Part shown: piece after piece, positions 52,533 through 62,103 of the stretch
Position numbering within the stretch: the stretch's first letter is position 1
Layout: each line of letters opens with the position of its first letter
Assembly (NCBI GenBank): GCA_030530095.1
Contig: JAUMVO010000003.1
Span: forward strand, 38,205-102,204
Length of the DNA stretch: 64,000 bases
Reading direction: 5' to 3'
Source: Clostridiaceae bacterium
GTDB taxonomy: Bacteria; Bacillota; Clostridia; Oscillospirales; Acutalibacteraceae
The notes under the pieces: model-generated
Seen by the model: only the letters and a program-made list of their open reading frames with translations
Databases searched by the model: none
What the model was told of the DNA's origin: nothing
Translations under genes and position numbers: made by a program

Positions 52533-53078
52533 ATGTCAAGAATCGGCAGACAGCCTATCGCTGTTCCCGCAGGTGTCGACGTTAAAATCGACGGCAGTAC
52601 TGTTACCGTTAAGGGCCCCAAGGGCACACTTACCAGAACAGTACACAGCAACATGAAGGTTGAGCTTGACGGTGCTGAAATCAAGGTTTCACGTCCCGAC
52701 GAGTCAAACCTCAACAAATCTCTCCACGGTCTGACCCGTACGCTTATCGCCAATATGGTTAAGGGCGTTACAGACGGTTATTCCAAGGAGCTTGAGATCA
52801 ACGGTGTCGGCTACCGTGCAGCTAAGCAGGGTAAGGACCTCGTTATGAACATCGGTTATTCGCATCAGGTTACAATGAGCGAGATCGAGGGTATCACAAT
52901 CGACGTTCCCGCACCGAACAAGATCATCATTTCAGGTCCCGACAAGCAGAAGGTCGGACAGTTCGCAGCAGAAGTACGCGAGAAGCGTCCTCCTGAGCCG
53001 TACAAGGGCAAGGGTATCAAGTATGTTGACGAGCATATCCGCCGTAAAGAGGGTAAAGCCGGTAAAGGCGGAAAATAA
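52533..53078 (+). CDS. rplF: 50S ribosomal protein L6
   Basis: 181 residues from the ATG at 52533 behind [27 protein letters not shown] at the start and [20 protein letters not shown] at the end. Confidence 0.97.
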   Translation: MSRIGRQPIAVPAGVDVKIDGSTVTVKGPKGTLTRTVHSNMKVELDGAEIKVSRPDESNLNKSLHGLTRTLIANMVKGVTDGYSKELEINGVGYRAAKQGKDLVMNIGYSHQVTMSEIEGITIDVPAPNKIIISGPDKQKVGQFAAEVREKRPPEPYKGKGIKYVDEHIRRKEGKAGKGGK

Positions 53079-53096
53079 TAAAAGGAGTGTATTTAG

Positions 53097-53456
53097 ATGG
53101 TTAATAGACCTGACAGCAATAAAGCAAGACTTAAGCGTCATGCCAGAGTTCGCTCTAAGATCAAGGGTACAGCGGATTGTCCGCGCCTTGACGTTTTCCG
53201 TTCACTCCAGAACATCTATGCTCAGTTGATTGACGATACAACAGGTACTACACTCGTTGCCGCTTCTTCAACGGAGAAGGATTTCAAGGATTACGGCGGA
53301 AACAAGGACGCAGCCAAAAAGGTTGGCGAGCTTTTAGCAAAAAGAGCCCTCGAGAAGAACATCAAGGATGTTGTTTTCGACAGAGGCGGTTATGTATATC
53401 ACGGCAGAGTTCAGGCTCTCGCTGAAGGCGCTCGTGAGGGCGGCCTCAACTTCTAA
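53097..53456 (+). CDS. rplR: 50S ribosomal protein L18
   Basis: 119 residues. [20 protein letters not shown] then [18 protein letters not shown], and [20 protein letters not shown]. Binds 5S rRNA with L5. Confidence 0.97.
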   Translation: MVNRPDSNKARLKRHARVRSKIKGTADCPRLDVFRSLQNIYAQLIDDTTGTTLVAASSTEKDFKDYGGNKDAAKKVGELLAKRALEKNIKDVVFDRGGYVYHGRVQALAEGAREGGLNF

Positions 53457-53474
53457 GAAAGGAGAACAGACAAC

Positions 53475-53978
53475 ATGGCAGAAAGAATTGATGCTTCGGC
53501 ATTGGAATTACAGGAAAAGGTTGTTGCTATCAACAGAGTTTCCAAAACCGTTAAGGGCGGCCGTATTATGAAGTTCTCCGCATTAGTAGTTGTCGGTGAC
53601 GAAAACGGCATTGTCGGCTTCGGTATCGGCAAATCAAGCGAAGTTCCGGACGCTATCCGTAAGGGTATTGAGGACGCCAAGAAGAACCTTATCAGGGTTT
53701 CTCTTAAGGGCACAACAATTCCTCATGAGGTTATCGGTAAATTCGGCGCAGGCGTAGTTCTTATGAAGCCCGCTGCAGAAGGTACCGGCGTTATCGCAGG
53801 CGGCCCCGTTCGTGCGGTTGTTGAAGTAGTAGGCATCAAGGACATTCGTTCCAAGGCTCTTCGTTCAAACAACCCCTGCAACGTAGTAAGGGCTACTATC
53901 GACGGACTTTCACAGCTTCGTAATCTTGACGAGGTTGCTGCAACCCGCGGTAAGTCTGCAAAAGAGATTATAGGTTAA
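53475..53978 (+). CDS. rpsE: 30S ribosomal protein S5
   Basis: 167 residues. A double-stranded-RNA-binding-type fold with [20 protein letters not shown] then [12 protein letters not shown], and [20 protein letters not shown]. Confidence 0.97.
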   Translation: MAERIDASALELQEKVVAINRVSKTVKGGRIMKFSALVVVGDENGIVGFGIGKSSEVPDAIRKGIEDAKKNLIRVSLKGTTIPHEVIGKFGAGVVLMKPAAEGTGVIAGGPVRAVVEVVGIKDIRSKALRSNNPCNVVRATIDGLSQLRNLDEVAATRGKSAKEIIG

Positions 53979-53990
53979 GGAGTGTGTAAA

Positions 53991-54170
53991 ATGGCTAACG
54001 TAGAAATTACTCTCAAGAAGAGCCTTATCGGCTCCAAGAAGGACCAGATTGCCACTGCTTATTCACTTGGTTTAAGAAAGATCGGGGATAAGACTTCACA
54101 GCCTGACAATCCCCAGACTCAGGGCAAGATCAAGAAGATTATTCATCTTATCGAAGTTAAAGAAGGCTAA
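53991..54170 (+). CDS. rpmD: 50S ribosomal protein L30
   Basis: 59 residues from the ATG at 53991 behind [26 protein letters not shown] then LGLRKIGD is typical. Confidence 0.95.
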   Translation: MANVEITLKKSLIGSKKDQIATAYSLGLRKIGDKTSQPDNPQTQGKIKKIIHLIEVKEG

Positions 54171-54184
54171 GGAGGTGCAGGAAG

Positions 54185-54628
54185 ATGAAATTACATGAAC
54201 TTTCACCGGCTGAGGGCTCCAAGAAGAGCGTTAAGCGTATCGGCCGCGGTCCTGCATCGGGTCAGGGCAAAACCGCAGGTAAAGGCCACAAGGGTCAGAA
54301 GGCCCGTGCAGGCAGAGGTATGCGTGCAGGCTTTGAAGGCGGACAGATGCCTTTGCAGAGAAGAATCCCCAAGAGAGGATTCAACAACATCTTTGCTAAG
54401 GAAATCGCAACTGTTAACGTTTCAGCTCTCGATAAAACCTTCGAGGACGGTGCAACCGTTGACATTCAGGCTCTCATCGACGCAGGTCTTGTTAAGAAGG
54501 CTCTCGACGGCGTAAAGGTGCTCGGCAACGGCGAAATCAGCAAGAAGCTTACCGTTCAGGTTAATGCTTATTCCGAACAGGCGAAGCAGAAGATCGAGGC
54601 AGCCGGCGGAAAGGCTGAGGTGATCTGA
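54185..54628 (+). CDS. rplO: 50S ribosomal protein L15
   Basis: 147 residues. [20 protein letters not shown] and the Gly-rich arm [20 protein letters not shown], then [17 protein letters not shown]. Confidence 0.97.
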   Translation: MKLHELSPAEGSKKSVKRIGRGPASGQGKTAGKGHKGQKARAGRGMRAGFEGGQMPLQRRIPKRGFNNIFAKEIATVNVSALDKTFEDGATVDIQALIDAGLVKKALDGVKVLGNGEISKKLTVQVNAYSEQAKQKIEAAGGKAEVI

Positions 54629-54629
54629 A

Positions 54630-55979
54630 GTGATTCAAACGATTGTAAATGCATGGAAGATCGCAGATCTTCGTAAAAAGATTATTTACACCGCATTTAT
54701 CATTTTGATTTTCAGAATCGGTGCCGCAATCCCCGTTCCGTTTGTTAATATCGGCTCGGACGGTATCCTTTCAGATCCGAACGCTAACAACTTTATGACT
54801 TATCTGAGTATGATGACCGGTAACGCGTTCAACTACGGTACTCTGTTCGCTATGTCGATCACCCCGTACATCAACGCATCGATTATCATACAGCTGCTCA
54901 CGGTAGCTATTCCCTACCTTGAGAAGCTCGCCAAGGAAGGCGAGGAGGGCAGAAAGAAGATCGCTTCTATCACCCGTTACACCACCGTCGTCCTTGCACT
55001 TATGCAGTCCACTGCATATTTCTTCTACATCCGTTCGCAGGGTTTGCTTGTAACCGACGCTAACGGCGCTAAGTTCACAGGCTTCTTTGCAGTATTCCAG
55101 GCAATTGCTGTCATCCTTTGCTACACGGCAGGTTCGACCTTCATTATGTGGCTGGGCGAGCAGGTAAACGAAAAGGGTATCGGCAACGGTATTTCAATCA
55201 TCCTTTTTGCAGGTATCGTTTCGAGAATCCCCACAATGATTTATCAGCTCTACACTTATCTGACAAAGGGCGGCATCTACTACGCTTACGTAGCTATAGC
55301 AGTTATTTCACTGTTGCTGATGATCGCGTTCATCGTCTGGATGGACAACGCGGAGAGAAGAATCCCCGTTCAGTATGCCAAGAGAGTCGTAGGACGCAAG
55401 ATGTACGGCGGCCAGAACACTCACATGCCCATCAAGGTTAATATGTGCGGCGTTCTTCCCATCATCTTTGCTTCTTCAATCCTTTCGCTTCCTCCGACAA
55501 TTGCTATGTTTGTCAACGTTAAGGAAGGCGGCTTCTGGGAAGGCTTCTTCAAGGTCTTCGACACAAGCCACTGGGCATACGCAATAATGTACTTCGTACT
55601 TATTATATTCTTTGCCTATTTCTATTCGGCAATTCAGTACAATCCCATCGAAATGGCGAACAACATCCGTAAGAACAGCGGCGCTGTTCCGGGTATCCGT
55701 CCCGGCAAGCCCACTTCGGATTACATCACCAAGGTACTTTCGAGACTTACGCTTGTCGGCGCGCTTCTGCTTTCAGTCGTTGCTCTTTATCCGATTCTGT
55801 TCTCACAGATCACAACGGCTATCCAGACCGCGATTATCAACGACGGCGAGACTCATGCCGGTGTTAACCTTTCACTCGGCGGTACTTCGGTAATCATCTT
55901 GGTCGGCGTTGCTCTGGAAACAGTTAAGCAGCTTGAGAGCCAGATGATGATGCGCCACTACAAGGGATTCCTTGACTGA
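54630..55979 (+). CDS. secY: Preprotein translocase subunit SecY
   Basis: 449 residues with a GTG start at 54630 preceded by GAGGTGATC inside the rplO end. Ten membrane segments are expected and hydrophobic stretches match. Signatures: FRIGAAIPVPFVNI, GNAFNYGTLFAMSITPYINA then SIIIQLLTVAIPYLEKL, and the C5-loop IRPGKPTSDYITKVLSRLTL. Core channel of the Sec translocon in the membrane. Confidence 0.97.
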   Translation: MIQTIVNAWKIADLRKKIIYTAFIILIFRIGAAIPVPFVNIGSDGILSDPNANNFMTYLSMMTGNAFNYGTLFAMSITPYINASIIIQLLTVAIPYLEKLAKEGEEGRKKIASITRYTTVVLALMQSTAYFFYIRSQGLLVTDANGAKFTGFFAVFQAIAVILCYTAGSTFIMWLGEQVNEKGIGNGISIILFAGIVSRIPTMIYQLYTYLTKGGIYYAYVAIAVISLLLMIAFIVWMDNAERRIPVQYAKRVVGRKMYGGQNTHMPIKVNMCGVLPIIFASSILSLPPTIAMFVNVKEGGFWEGFFKVFDTSHWAYAIMYFVLIIFFAYFYSAIQYNPIEMANNIRKNSGAVPGIRPGKPTSDYITKVLSRLTLVGALLLSVVALYPILFSQITTAIQTAIINDGETHAGVNLSLGGTSVIILVGVALETVKQLESQMMMRHYKGFLD

Positions 55980-55992
55980 TAAAGGAGAAACT

Positions 55993-56625
55993 ATGAACCT
56001 TATATTATTAGGTGCTCCCGGCGCGGGCAAGGGCACACAGGCTGAAAAAATCTGTGAAAAGCTCTCTATCCCTGCGATTTCAACGGGTAACATTCTTCGT
56101 GAGGCTATTGCCAACGGTACCGAAATGGGACTTAAGGCAAAATCCTTTATCGACGCCGGCAAGCTCGTTCCCGACGAGGTTGTCATAGGCATAATCAACG
56201 AAAGACTGAATAAGGATGACTGCCGTAACGGCTTCATCCTTGACGGTTTTCCGAGAACCATTCCGCAGGCCGAGGCTCTCGACGAGATGGGCGTTCAGAT
56301 TGACCGCGTAATCGACATCGAAGTTCCGGATGAAAAGATTGCTTCAAGACTTTCGGGCAGACGCGTATGCTTAAAGTGCGGAGCAACCTATCACACCGAG
56401 TTCAAGGCTCCCGTTACAGAGGGTATCTGCGACGTATGCGGCGAGAAACTGGTTCAGAGAAAAGACGATATGCCCGAGACGGTTCTCGATAGATTAAACA
56501 CCTATCATGAACAGACCGAACCGTTGAAGGATTACTATGAGAAGAAGGGCATTCTTCACATAGTCGAGGGTCAGGAGAAGGTAGAGGATACTACCGCTCT
56601 TACCTTCAAAGCATTGGAGGATTAA
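55993..56625 (+). CDS. adk: Adenylate kinase (zinc-type lid)
   Basis: 210 residues from the ATG at 55993 behind AAAGGAG. NLILLGAPGAGKGTQAEKIC holds the P-loop, GFILDGFPRTIPQAEALDEM the core. The lid has four cysteines (CLKC near 129-132 and CDVC near 149-152) that bind zinc, as in Gram-positive enzymes. Confidence 0.97.
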   Translation: MNLILLGAPGAGKGTQAEKICEKLSIPAISTGNILREAIANGTEMGLKAKSFIDAGKLVPDEVVIGIINERLNKDDCRNGFILDGFPRTIPQAEALDEMGVQIDRVIDIEVPDEKIASRLSGRRVCLKCGATYHTEFKAPVTEGICDVCGEKLVQRKDDMPETVLDRLNTYHEQTEPLKDYYEKKGILHIVEGQEKVEDTTALTFKALED

Positions 56626-56627
56626 GC

Positions 56628-57377
56628 ATGATAGTGCTGAAAACCGCAAGAGAGCTTGAGCTTATCAGAAAAGCTTGTATAATCTCAGCGGAAGCATTAC
56701 AGGTGGCAGGCGAGGCAGTCAGGCCGGGCGTCACAACCTGGGAGATTGACAAAATCGCATACGACTATATCAAGAAGCAGGGCGCTGAGCCCAACTTCCT
56801 GCACTTGTACGATTTCCCTGCCACTGCATGCATTTCCATAAATGATGAGGTCATCCACGGCATTCCGAGCAAGAAGCGAGTAATCAAAGAGGGCGATATC
56901 GTCAGTATCGACCTCGGCGCTAAGGTGGACGGCTATAACGGCGACAATGCTGCCACATTTGCGGCGGGTAAAATATCCGAAAACGCAAAGCGGCTGTGCG
57001 ACGTGACTGAGAAAAGCCTTTATCTGGGCATTGAACAGGCGCTCGCAGGCAACAGACTCGGCGATATAGGCTACGCTGTACAGAGCTACTGTGAGGAAAA
57101 CGGCTACGGCGTCATCCGTGAATACACGGGACACGGCGTCGGCGCCAAGCTGCACGAGGACCCCAGCGTACCGAATTTCGGCACTCCGGGCAGGGGCGCA
57201 CGCCTGCTGCCGGGAATGGTTATCGCGATAGAGCCGATGATAACCGAAGGCTCCAGAGCGATTAAGCAGTTACCGGACGGCTGGACCGTCAAGACTAAGG
57301 ACGGCAAGCTGGCGGCGCATTATGAGCACACGATAGCAATAACCCCGAACGGTCCGAAGATTCTGACTAAGATTTAA
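56628..57377 (+). CDS. map: Methionine aminopeptidase, type I
   Basis: 249 residues. Metal-binding segments: DLGAKVDGYNGDNAATFA, YTGHGVGAKLHEDPSVPNFG, MVIAIEPMITEG and HYEHTIAIT. Removes the initiator Met from nascent chains. ATG two bases after the adk stop. Confidence 0.96.
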   Translation: MIVLKTARELELIRKACIISAEALQVAGEAVRPGVTTWEIDKIAYDYIKKQGAEPNFLHLYDFPATACISINDEVIHGIPSKKRVIKEGDIVSIDLGAKVDGYNGDNAATFAAGKISENAKRLCDVTEKSLYLGIEQALAGNRLGDIGYAVQSYCEENGYGVIREYTGHGVGAKLHEDPSVPNFGTPGRGARLLPGMVIAIEPMITEGSRAIKQLPDGWTVKTKDGKLAAHYEHTIAITPNGPKILTKI

Positions 57378-57381
57378 GGAC

Positions 57382-57618
57382 ATGGATAAGGGTACGGTTG
57401 TTATCTCGCTCAAAGGCAGGGACAAAGACCTGCTTATGTGCGTAGTAGGTGTAAACGAAAGCGGCGTTTCAGTGTGCGACGGGAAGCAGCGGAAGCTCTC
57501 AAAGCCGAAGCTCAAAAATCCAAAGCACGTCAGAGCGCTCGCCAAGAGACTGACCGCTGAGCAGATGCTCACGGACAGGGCAATCAGAAAAGCGTTAAAG
57601 TTTATTTCGGAGGCTTAA
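57382..57618 (+). CDS. Small KOW-domain protein (L14e/L6e-like) of the alpha operon
   Basis: 78 residues. [20 protein letters not shown] looks like a KOW turn, followed by a basic C-terminal half. Proteins of this kind sit between map and infA in many Clostridia and are predicted to bind RNA. A frameshift-free frame with only four bases after map and one before infA supports a real gene. Exact function unknown. Confidence 0.8.
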   Translation: MDKGTVVISLKGRDKDLLMCVVGVNESGVSVCDGKQRKLSKPKLKNPKHVRALAKRLTAEQMLTDRAIRKALKFISEA

Positions 57619-57619
57619 T

Positions 57620-57838
57620 ATGTCAAAACAAGACATGATTGAAATTGAAGGTACAGTCGTTGAAGCGCTGCCTAACGCAGTATTCCTGGTAGAGCTTGAA
57701 AACGGACACAAAATCACCGCCCATATTTCCGGCAAGCTGAGGATGAATTTCATCCGTATTCTTCCGGGCGATAAAGTAACGGTCGAGATGTCGCCGTATG
57801 ACCTTACACGCGGGCGTATTACATGGCGATCAAAATAA
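57620..57838 (+). CDS. infA: Translation initiation factor IF-1
   Basis: 72 residues, OB fold: [20 protein letters not shown] then [20 protein letters not shown] and [20 protein letters not shown]. Blocks the A site during initiation. Confidence 0.97.
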   Translation: MSKQDMIEIEGTVVEALPNAVFLVELENGHKITAHISGKLRMNFIRILPGDKVTVEMSPYDLTRGRITWRSK

Positions 57839-57875
57839 GCAATTACATTTATTAATCACTTAGGAGGTAAACAAA

Positions 57876-57989
57876 ATGAAAGTCAGACCTTCTGTCAAGA
57901 AAATGTGTGATAAGTGCAAAATCATTAAGCGCAAGGGTAAGGTAATGGTTATCTGCGAAAACCCGAAGCATAAGCAGCGTCAGGGCTGA
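57876..57989 (+). CDS. rpmJ: 50S ribosomal protein L36
   Basis: 37 residues, behind [27 protein letters not shown] then [17 protein letters not shown]. The CxxC (11, 14) and C..H (27, 32) pattern is the zinc-ribbon form. Confidence 0.95.
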   Translation: MKVRPSVKKMCDKCKIIKRKGKVMVICENPKHKQRQG

Positions 57990-58007
57990 TTAATCAGTTA
58001 ATGACTG

Positions 58008-58074
58008 TATCGTTGTTAAAGATCTAAACAACGATATGTAGCTTATCCACGACATTGAATTGGGTTTAACCCAA
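58008..58074 (+). ncRNA. Two hairpins in front of rpsM
   Basis: TATCGTTGTT/AACAACGATA (58008-58017/58027-58036) and TTGGGTT/AACCCAA (58060-58066/58068-58074) lie between rpmJ and rpsM, ending ten bases before the GGAGG. This is the position of the S4-controlled site in the E. coli alpha operon. Function here is inference. Confidence 0.5.
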
Positions 58075-58100
58075 CATTATTAATGGAGGTGCAACTCTAA

Positions 58101-58469
58101 ATGGCACGTATTTCAGGTGTTGATTTGCCGAGAGACAAGAGAGTAGAAATAGGTCTTACCTATATTTACGGCATCGGCAGAAAGACTGCAAGCGACATTA
58201 TTGCCGCAACAGGTGTAAATCCCGACACTCGTGTTAAGGATTTGACTGAAGAAGATGTAGCTAAGCTGCGTGAGTATATCGACCACAACGTCAAGGTTGA
58301 GGGTGACCTTCGCCGTGACACAGCTTTCGACATTAAGAGATTGGTAGAAATCGGTTGCTACCGCGGTATCCGTCATCGCAAGGGTCTCCCCGTAAGAGGT
58401 CAGACCTCTAAGAACAATGCGCGTACACGCAAGGGCCCGAAGAAGACAATCGCTAACAAGAAGAAGTAA
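58101..58469 (+). CDS. rpsM: 30S ribosomal protein S13
   Basis: 122 residues. [20 protein letters not shown], then [13 protein letters not shown], and [20 protein letters not shown] then [12 protein letters not shown]. Behind GGAGGTG. Confidence 0.97.
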   Translation: MARISGVDLPRDKRVEIGLTYIYGIGRKTASDIIAATGVNPDTRVKDLTEEDVAKLREYIDHNVKVEGDLRRDTAFDIKRLVEIGCYRGIRHRKGLPVRGQTSKNNARTRKGPKKTIANKKK

Positions 58470-58485
58470 GAGGAGGGAATTGTAA

Positions 58486-58887
58486 ATGGCTACCAAAGCA
58501 ACAGCTAAAAAGGGTTCGCGCAAACGTCGTGAACGCAAGAATATTGAAAAAGGTGCAGCTCATATTCAATCCACCTTCAACAACACAATAGTTACCATCA
58601 CCGACACTCAGGGCAACGCAGTTTCATGGGCATCGGCAGGTGAGATGGGCTTCAGAGGATCCAAGAAGTCTACTCCCTTCGCAGCTCAGACAGCAGCCGA
58701 GACAGCAGCTAAAATCGCTGTTGACCACGGTATGAAGACTATTGAGGTTTACGTCAAAGGCCCCGGCTCAGGACGTGAAGCAGCTATCCGTGCGCTTCAG
58801 GCAGCAGGCTTGGAAGTAACTATGATTAAAGACGTTACCCCCATTCCTCACAACGGATGCCGTCCGCCCAAGAGAAGACGCGTTTGA
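58486..58887 (+). CDS. rpsK: 30S ribosomal protein S11
   Basis: 133 residues. [20 protein letters not shown] and [17 protein letters not shown] at the end are diagnostic. Confidence 0.97.
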   Translation: MATKATAKKGSRKRRERKNIEKGAAHIQSTFNNTIVTITDTQGNAVSWASAGEMGFRGSKKSTPFAAQTAAETAAKIAVDHGMKTIEVYVKGPGSGREAAIRALQAAGLEVTMIKDVTPIPHNGCRPPKRRRV

Positions 58888-58909
58888 TTTTATAAGGAGG
58901 AATTGTTAA

Positions 58910-59512
58910 ATGGCCAGAAACACATCGCCAGTTGCAAAGCGCTGCAAGGCTCTCGGTCTTTCTCCGGCTACCCTCGGTTACGCTAAGAAGGAAACTAACC
59001 GTAATCCCAAGGGCACTATGAGAAGAAAGCAGTCTGAATACGCTACTCAGCTCAACGAAAAGCAAAAGGTTAAGTTTATATACGGTATGCTTGAAAAGCA
59101 GTTCCGTTCATATTATGAAAAGGCAGCCAAGATGCCCGGCAAGACCGGTGAAAATCTTCTCGCTCTCTGCGAGCGCCGCCTTGACAACGTTGTATTCCAC
59201 CTCGGTTTCGCTACTACCCGCCGTCAGGCCCGTCAGTTAGTAACTCACGGTCACTTCACGGTTGACGGTAAGAAGGTTGATATCCCTTCATACCAGGTTA
59301 AGCCCGGCCAGGTTATCGCAGTCAAGGAGAAGAGCCGTTCTTCAAGCATATTCCAGCGCCTTACCGGTGAGGACGCAGCGTTCGTAACCGTACCCGCTTG
59401 GATGGAAAAGGATGAAAACGAGCTCAAGGGCAAGATCGTCAGAATGCCCACACGTGAGGACATCGACTATCCCGTCGAGGAGCACCTCATCGTCGAGCTT
59501 TATTCGAAATAA
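58910..59512 (+). CDS. rpsD: 30S ribosomal protein S4
   Basis: 200 residues. ERRLDNVVFHLGFATTRRQA then RQLVTHGHFTVDGKKVDIPS is the S4 RNA-binding fold. The first part lacks the N-terminal Cys4 zinc set. A GTTCACC/GGTGAGC hairpin (59551-59567) follows before rpoA. Confidence 0.97.
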   Translation: MARNTSPVAKRCKALGLSPATLGYAKKETNRNPKGTMRRKQSEYATQLNEKQKVKFIYGMLEKQFRSYYEKAAKMPGKTGENLLALCERRLDNVVFHLGFATTRRQARQLVTHGHFTVDGKKVDIPSYQVKPGQVIAVKEKSRSSSIFQRLTGEDAAFVTVPAWMEKDENELKGKIVRMPTREDIDYPVEEHLIVELYSK

Positions 59513-59586
59513 TAACCTTTCGCTATTTTCAAAATTTAAATATTTCATTTGTTCACCTTTGGTGAGCAGAGTTTAGGAGGCTTTTT

Positions 59587-60537
59587 ATGATAGGAATTGA
59601 TAAGCCCAGCATTGAAGCTCTCGATTTAACCGATGACGGCGTATACGGTAAGTTCGTCATGGAACCGCTCGAGAGAGGTTACGGCACAACTATCGGCAAC
59701 TCGCTTCGCCGCGTTCTGCTTTCCTCTCTGCCCGGATATGCGATTACATCCGTTAAGATTGACGGTGTTCTTCACGAGTTTTCCGCTATTGACGGAGTAA
59801 AGGAAGACGTTACCGAAATCGTTCTTAACCTTAAGGGCGTAATCCTTAAGATTCACGGCGACGGTCCCAAGACCATCTATATCGACGCAAACGGTAAATG
59901 CGAAGTTACAGCAGCAGATATTAAGGCTGATTCAGACGTTGAAATCCTTAACCCCGAGCACCATATCGCGACTCTGTCCGACGGCGCTTCGCTTAAGATG
60001 GAAATGACTGCCGACAAGGGCAGAGGCTATGTTTCCGCTGAGAGAAACAAGCAGATGATGCAGCCGATTATCGGCGTTATTGCTATCGACTCTATTTACA
60101 CACCCGTGTTAAAGGTCAACTATACAGTTGAGAATACCCGTGTAGGTCAGATTACCGACTTTGACAAGCTTTCGCTTGAGTGCTGGACCGACGGTACGAT
60201 TTCCGCCAAGGAAGCCGTATCACTCGGCGCCAAGATTCTCAACGAGCACCTTAATCTCTTCATCGAGCTTTCCGAAGAGGCAGGCAACACAGAGGTTATG
60301 GTTGTTAAGTCCGACGACGGCAAGGGCAAGACTCTCGAAATGACTATTGAAGAACTCGACCTTTCGGTACGTTCGTTCAACTGCCTGAAGAGAGCCGGCA
60401 TCAACACGGTTGAAGATCTTATCAGTAAGACAGAAGAAGATATGATGCAGGTGAGAAACCTTGGCAGAAAGTCCCTCGACGAGGTTGTTGCCAAGCTCGA
60501 TTCACTCGGCTTCAATCTTCGCAAGGAAGACGAATAA
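59587..60537 (+). CDS. rpoA: DNA-directed RNA polymerase alpha subunit
   Basis: 316 residues. N-terminal assembly domain ([20 protein letters not shown] then [20 protein letters not shown]) and a C-terminal DNA-binding domain ([20 protein letters not shown] then [20 protein letters not shown]). Both parts are complete. Confidence 0.98.
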   Translation: MIGIDKPSIEALDLTDDGVYGKFVMEPLERGYGTTIGNSLRRVLLSSLPGYAITSVKIDGVLHEFSAIDGVKEDVTEIVLNLKGVILKIHGDGPKTIYIDANGKCEVTAADIKADSDVEILNPEHHIATLSDGASLKMEMTADKGRGYVSAERNKQMMQPIIGVIAIDSIYTPVLKVNYTVENTRVGQITDFDKLSLECWTDGTISAKEAVSLGAKILNEHLNLFIELSEEAGNTEVMVVKSDDGKGKTLEMTIEELDLSVRSFNCLKRAGINTVEDLISKTEEDMMQVRNLGRKSLDEVVAKLDSLGFNLRKEDE

Positions 60538-60552
60538 AAGGAGGTATTTGAA

Positions 60553-61125
60553 ATGCCCGGTACAAGAAAACTCGGCAGACCTACCGATCACCGCAGAGCT
60601 ATGCTCAGAGGCTTGGTAACATACTTGCTTGAAAACGGCAAGGTTGAAACAACTGTTACAAGGGCTAAAGAGGTTCGCGCAATGGCTGAGAAAATGATCA
60701 CCATTGCTAAAGATAATACTTTGCACGCAAGAAGACAGGTACTTGCTTACGTTACCATCGAGGACGTAGTCAAGAAGCTGTTCGACGAAATTGCTCCCAA
60801 GTATCAGGATGTTAACGGCGGTTATACCCGCATTATAAAGACAGGCACACGCCGCGGCGACGCAGCAGAGATGGCTATCATCGAGCTCGTTGAGCCCAAG
60901 GCGGAGGAAAAGAAGCCTGCCAAGAAGACTCCCGCTAAGGCGGCAGCCAAGAAGACAACCTCGACCAAGAAGGCTGCTCCCAAGGCAGAGGAAAAGGTTG
61001 AGGAAGTTAAGGAAGAGGCCGAGGCAGCCGTTGAGGCAGCCGAGGAAGCTCCCGCAGCAGTTGAAGAGGCAGCAGAGGCTGTTGAAGAGACCGCTGAAGC
61101 AGCAACCGAGGAGACCGCTGAATAA
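60553..61125 (+). CDS. rplQ: 50S ribosomal protein L17 with long two-part charged tail
   Basis: 190 residues against a usual 110-130. Residues 1-115 are normal L17 ([20 protein letters not shown], and [20 protein letters not shown]). Residues 116-145 are a [13 protein letters not shown] basic stretch. Residues 146-190 are an acidic Glu/Ala stretch ([18 protein letters not shown] and similar). The basic part resembles the GlgP tail in this window. The tail is probably disordered. Confidence 0.95.
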   Translation: MPGTRKLGRPTDHRRAMLRGLVTYLLENGKVETTVTRAKEVRAMAEKMITIAKDNTLHARRQVLAYVTIEDVVKKLFDEIAPKYQDVNGGYTRIIKTGTRRGDAAEMAIIELVEPKAEEKKPAKKTPAKAAAKKTTSTKKAAPKAEEKVEEVKEEAEAAVEAAEEAPAAVEEAAEAVEETAEAATEETAE

Positions 61126-61138
61126 TTCAGGCTATTAC

Positions 61139-61168
61139 AAAAAGCAGGGCAAAAGCCCTGCTTTTTTG
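61139..61168 (+). terminator. Terminator of the alpha operon
   Basis: AAAGCAGGGC (61141-61150) and GCCCTGCTTT (61155-61164) with an AAAA loop, then TTT. Ends the ribosomal block. Confidence 0.92.
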
Positions 61169-61183
61169 TTTGCGAAATTGCGG

Positions 61184-61212
61184 TTGTAAATGTCAAAGTG
61201 TTATTGTATAAT
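61184..61212 (+). promoter_or_regulatory. Promoter of the prepilin peptidase gene
   Basis: TTGTAA (61184-61189) and TATAAT (61207-61212) with 17-bp spacing. Confidence 0.7.
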
Positions 61213-61241
61213 ATGTATATCTTAATTAAACGGGGTTTATT

Positions 61242-62063
61242 ATGGACAGTTATTCAAAGTTCCTGATACTGATGAACGTCTACTACTCAATACTGATTTT
61301 TATTTTCGGCATCTGCATAGGCAGTTTCCTTAACGTGCTCGTTTACCGTATTCCGCTCGGTCTTGACTTCAAGGCGGGCTCGTCATTCTGCCCGAAATGC
61401 AAGCACGAATTAAAATGGTACGACCTGTTTCCGCTTTTTTCGTGGTTATTCCTTCGCGGCAAGTGCCGCTACTGCAGGGCGCCGATTTCCCCGATATATC
61501 CGATAGGCGAATCGGTCACGGGACTGATGTTCGTTGCGTCGTTCGTTTTCGGCACAAACTGTAAATTCTGCCTTTCGCTTTTAGGCTATTTTATGATTTG
61601 CGCGGCGCTGTTTGTGCTTTTCTGCATTGACTGGAAATACATGATGATTCCCGACTCAATGTGGGTGACGATTCTTGTAGGCGGTGTAGTGCTGTATATC
61701 GACACTCTGATTCATAACGGCTGGGACAAGAGCGAGCTTGTTTCGCGTATTATCGGCGCACTTGCCGTAAGCGTACTGTTCTTCCTCGTTGACTATCTCA
61801 AGCCCGATTCAATAGGCGGCGGCGATATTAAGCTTATGTTTGCGGCGGGCTTTGCGTTAGGCTGGGTTAAGACTATGTTTTCGCTGCTCATTGCGGGACT
61901 TGTGGGCACCGTTTTTCTGCTCGTCACGAATTCTCTTAAGAAGGAGAATATGAAGAAGCAGGTACCCTTCGGTCCGCATCTTGCAGTCGGCATCTTTGTC
62001 GCAATGCTTTTCGGAGACCTGCTTATAAAGTGGTATATGGCAAAATTCGGAATCAAGATATAA
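61242..62063 (+). CDS. Type IV prepilin leader peptidase (A24 family)
   Basis: 273 residues. About eight membrane segments. GSFLNVLVYRIPLG, a CPKC..CRYC zinc-type loop (about 47-76), and the two catalytic aspartates in CIDWKYMMIPD and SIGGGDIKLMFAAG. It cleaves and N-methylates prepilin-like proteins. No pilin, ATPase or secretin-type partner lies in the window, so its substrates must be encoded elsewhere. Confidence 0.9.
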   Translation: MDSYSKFLILMNVYYSILIFIFGICIGSFLNVLVYRIPLGLDFKAGSSFCPKCKHELKWYDLFPLFSWLFLRGKCRYCRAPISPIYPIGESVTGLMFVASFVFGTNCKFCLSLLGYFMICAALFVLFCIDWKYMMIPDSMWVTILVGGVVLYIDTLIHNGWDKSELVSRIIGALAVSVLFFLVDYLKPDSIGGGDIKLMFAAGFALGWVKTMFSLLIAGLVGTVFLLVTNSLKKENMKKQVPFGPHLAVGIFVAMLFGDLLIKWYMAKFGIKI

Positions 62064-62069
62064 ACAATA

Positions 62070-62098
62070 AGCGGAGAGTATTCTCCGCTTGATTTTTA
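62070..62098 (+). terminator. Terminator of the prepilin peptidase gene
   Basis: AGCGGAGA (62070-62077) and TCTCCGCT (62082-62089) with a GTAT loop, then TGATTTTT. The next gene starts only six bases further. Confidence 0.75.
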
Positions 62099-62103
62099 GA
62101 GTT

